This document shows, in pieces, positions 5,878 to 6,087 of a stretch of 6,087 bases of DNA. The stretch lies in assembly GCA_003555335.1 (NCBI GenBank), contig PWHD01000063.1, positions 1 through 6,087 on the forward strand, given 5' to 3'. Made by a program: the position numbers and the translations under genes. Source of the stretch: Mollicutes bacterium (GTDB lineage: Bacteria > Bacillota_I > Bacilli_A > Izemoplasmatales > Izemoplasmataceae). Every line of letters begins with the position of its first letter. The first letter of the stretch is position 1. The notes beneath the pieces are model-generated. The model did not search any database. It was not told the DNA's origin and worked only from the letters and a program-made list of their open reading frames with translations.

Positions 5878-5900
5878 CTACCGCGAACCTACGGTATTAT
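5872..5900 (+). promoter_or_regulatory. Sigma-A promoter of the ABC-transporter gene
   Basis: TTGTCA (5872-5877) and TATTAT (5895-5900) each match five of six consensus positions, with an ideal 17-base spacer. The predicted start of transcription near 5906-5908 leaves a leader of about 20 bases containing the ribosome site GAGGTGAT (5915-5922). The stretch 5781-5865 before it is AT-rich with no supported gene on either strand. Confidence 0.75.
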
Positions 5901-5927
5901 ATTAAAATGTAGTCGAGGTGATGAATT

Positions 5928-6087
5928 ATGGTAGTAAAATTGAACAATGTAATCAAACGTTTTGACAACAGACTGGCTTTGGATTATTTCAATCTGGAGA
6001 TCGGCAAAGGTGAAGTCGTTGGACTGCTTGGTCCAAACGGCGCCGGAAAAACGACATCGATCAACGCGATGGTCGGGCTGCTTGAAC
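5928..6087 (+). CDS. ABC transporter ATP-binding protein, 5' part, cut by the window end
   Basis: Only the first 53 codons are present. They show the opening of an ABC ATPase domain: an A-loop region (VVKLNNVIKRFDNRLALDYF, with the aromatic at Phe12), the strand LEIGKGEVVGLLG, and a perfect Walker A motif GPNGAGKTT at residues 35-43, followed by SINAMVGLL. This pattern is typical of ABC-2-type exporter ATPases (antibiotic, Na+ or polysaccharide efflux types). The substrate and the permease lie beyond the window. GAGGTGAT (5915-5922) places the start at 5928; the ATG at 5921 lies within the ribosome site. The gene has its own promoter and follows a terminator, so it is not part of the mur operon. 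Confidence 0.9.
   Translation, partial: MVVKLNNVIKRFDNRLALDYFNLEIGKGEVVGLLGPNGAGKTTSINAMVGLLE

Noticed and set aside
1..6087. CRISPR arrays, tRNA or rRNA genes, insertion sequences, attachment sites
   Set aside because: No regularly spaced repeats, cloverleaf-like sequences, transposase or recombinase fragments, or terminal inverted repeats were seen on either strand.

Overview
This window holds one complete catabolic operon from a Gram-positive bacterium of the low-GC Firmicutes type (Bacillota, probably Bacilli). All supported genes are on the + strand. The evidence for this origin is the strong Shine-Dalgarno sites (AAGGAG, GAGGTGAT), sigma-A-like TTGACA/TAAAAT promoters, a CcpA-like cre site, U-tailed hairpin terminators, and protein families best known from Staphylococcus and Bacillus. 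By eye the base composition is moderate, in the high 40s % GC. That is higher than typical staphylococci and would fit salt- or alkali-tolerant relatives, but the genus cannot be fixed from the sequence.

Layout: positions 1-675 are the 3' part of a PTS EIIC-type membrane protein of unknown substrate, closed by a hairpin terminator at 682-712. A regulatory region (713-887) follows, with a sigma-A promoter at 839-866, a cre-like site touching its -35 box, and several inverted repeats that could bind an RpiR-family repressor. The operon then reads murR (RpiR/SIS regulator, 888-1736), murQ (MurNAc-6-phosphate etherase, 1733-2623), murP (PTS EIIBC, 2740-4158), mupG (DUF871/GH170 6-phospho-N-acetylmuramidase, 4151-5212) and a glucose-type EIIA gene (5226-5690). 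It ends at a hairpin terminator at 5753-5780. A new promoter (5872-5900) with an overlapping palindrome starts a separate unit, of which only the first 53 codons of an ABC-transporter ATPase are present.

Inferred pathway: MurP imports and 6-phosphorylates MurNAc or the disaccharide MurNAc-GlcNAc released in cell-wall turnover, using phosphate from the EIIA made by the last gene. MupG splits MurNAc-6P-GlcNAc into MurNAc-6P and GlcNAc. MurQ removes the lactyl ether to give GlcNAc-6P and D-lactate. MurR probably senses MurNAc-6P and controls the operon, with CcpA adding carbon-catabolite control. This is a recognised system (peptidoglycan recycling of the S. aureus MupG type). The less common features are the dedicated EIIA gene in the operon, the regulator as first gene, and the dense operator region. 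I do not see a wholly undescribed system here.
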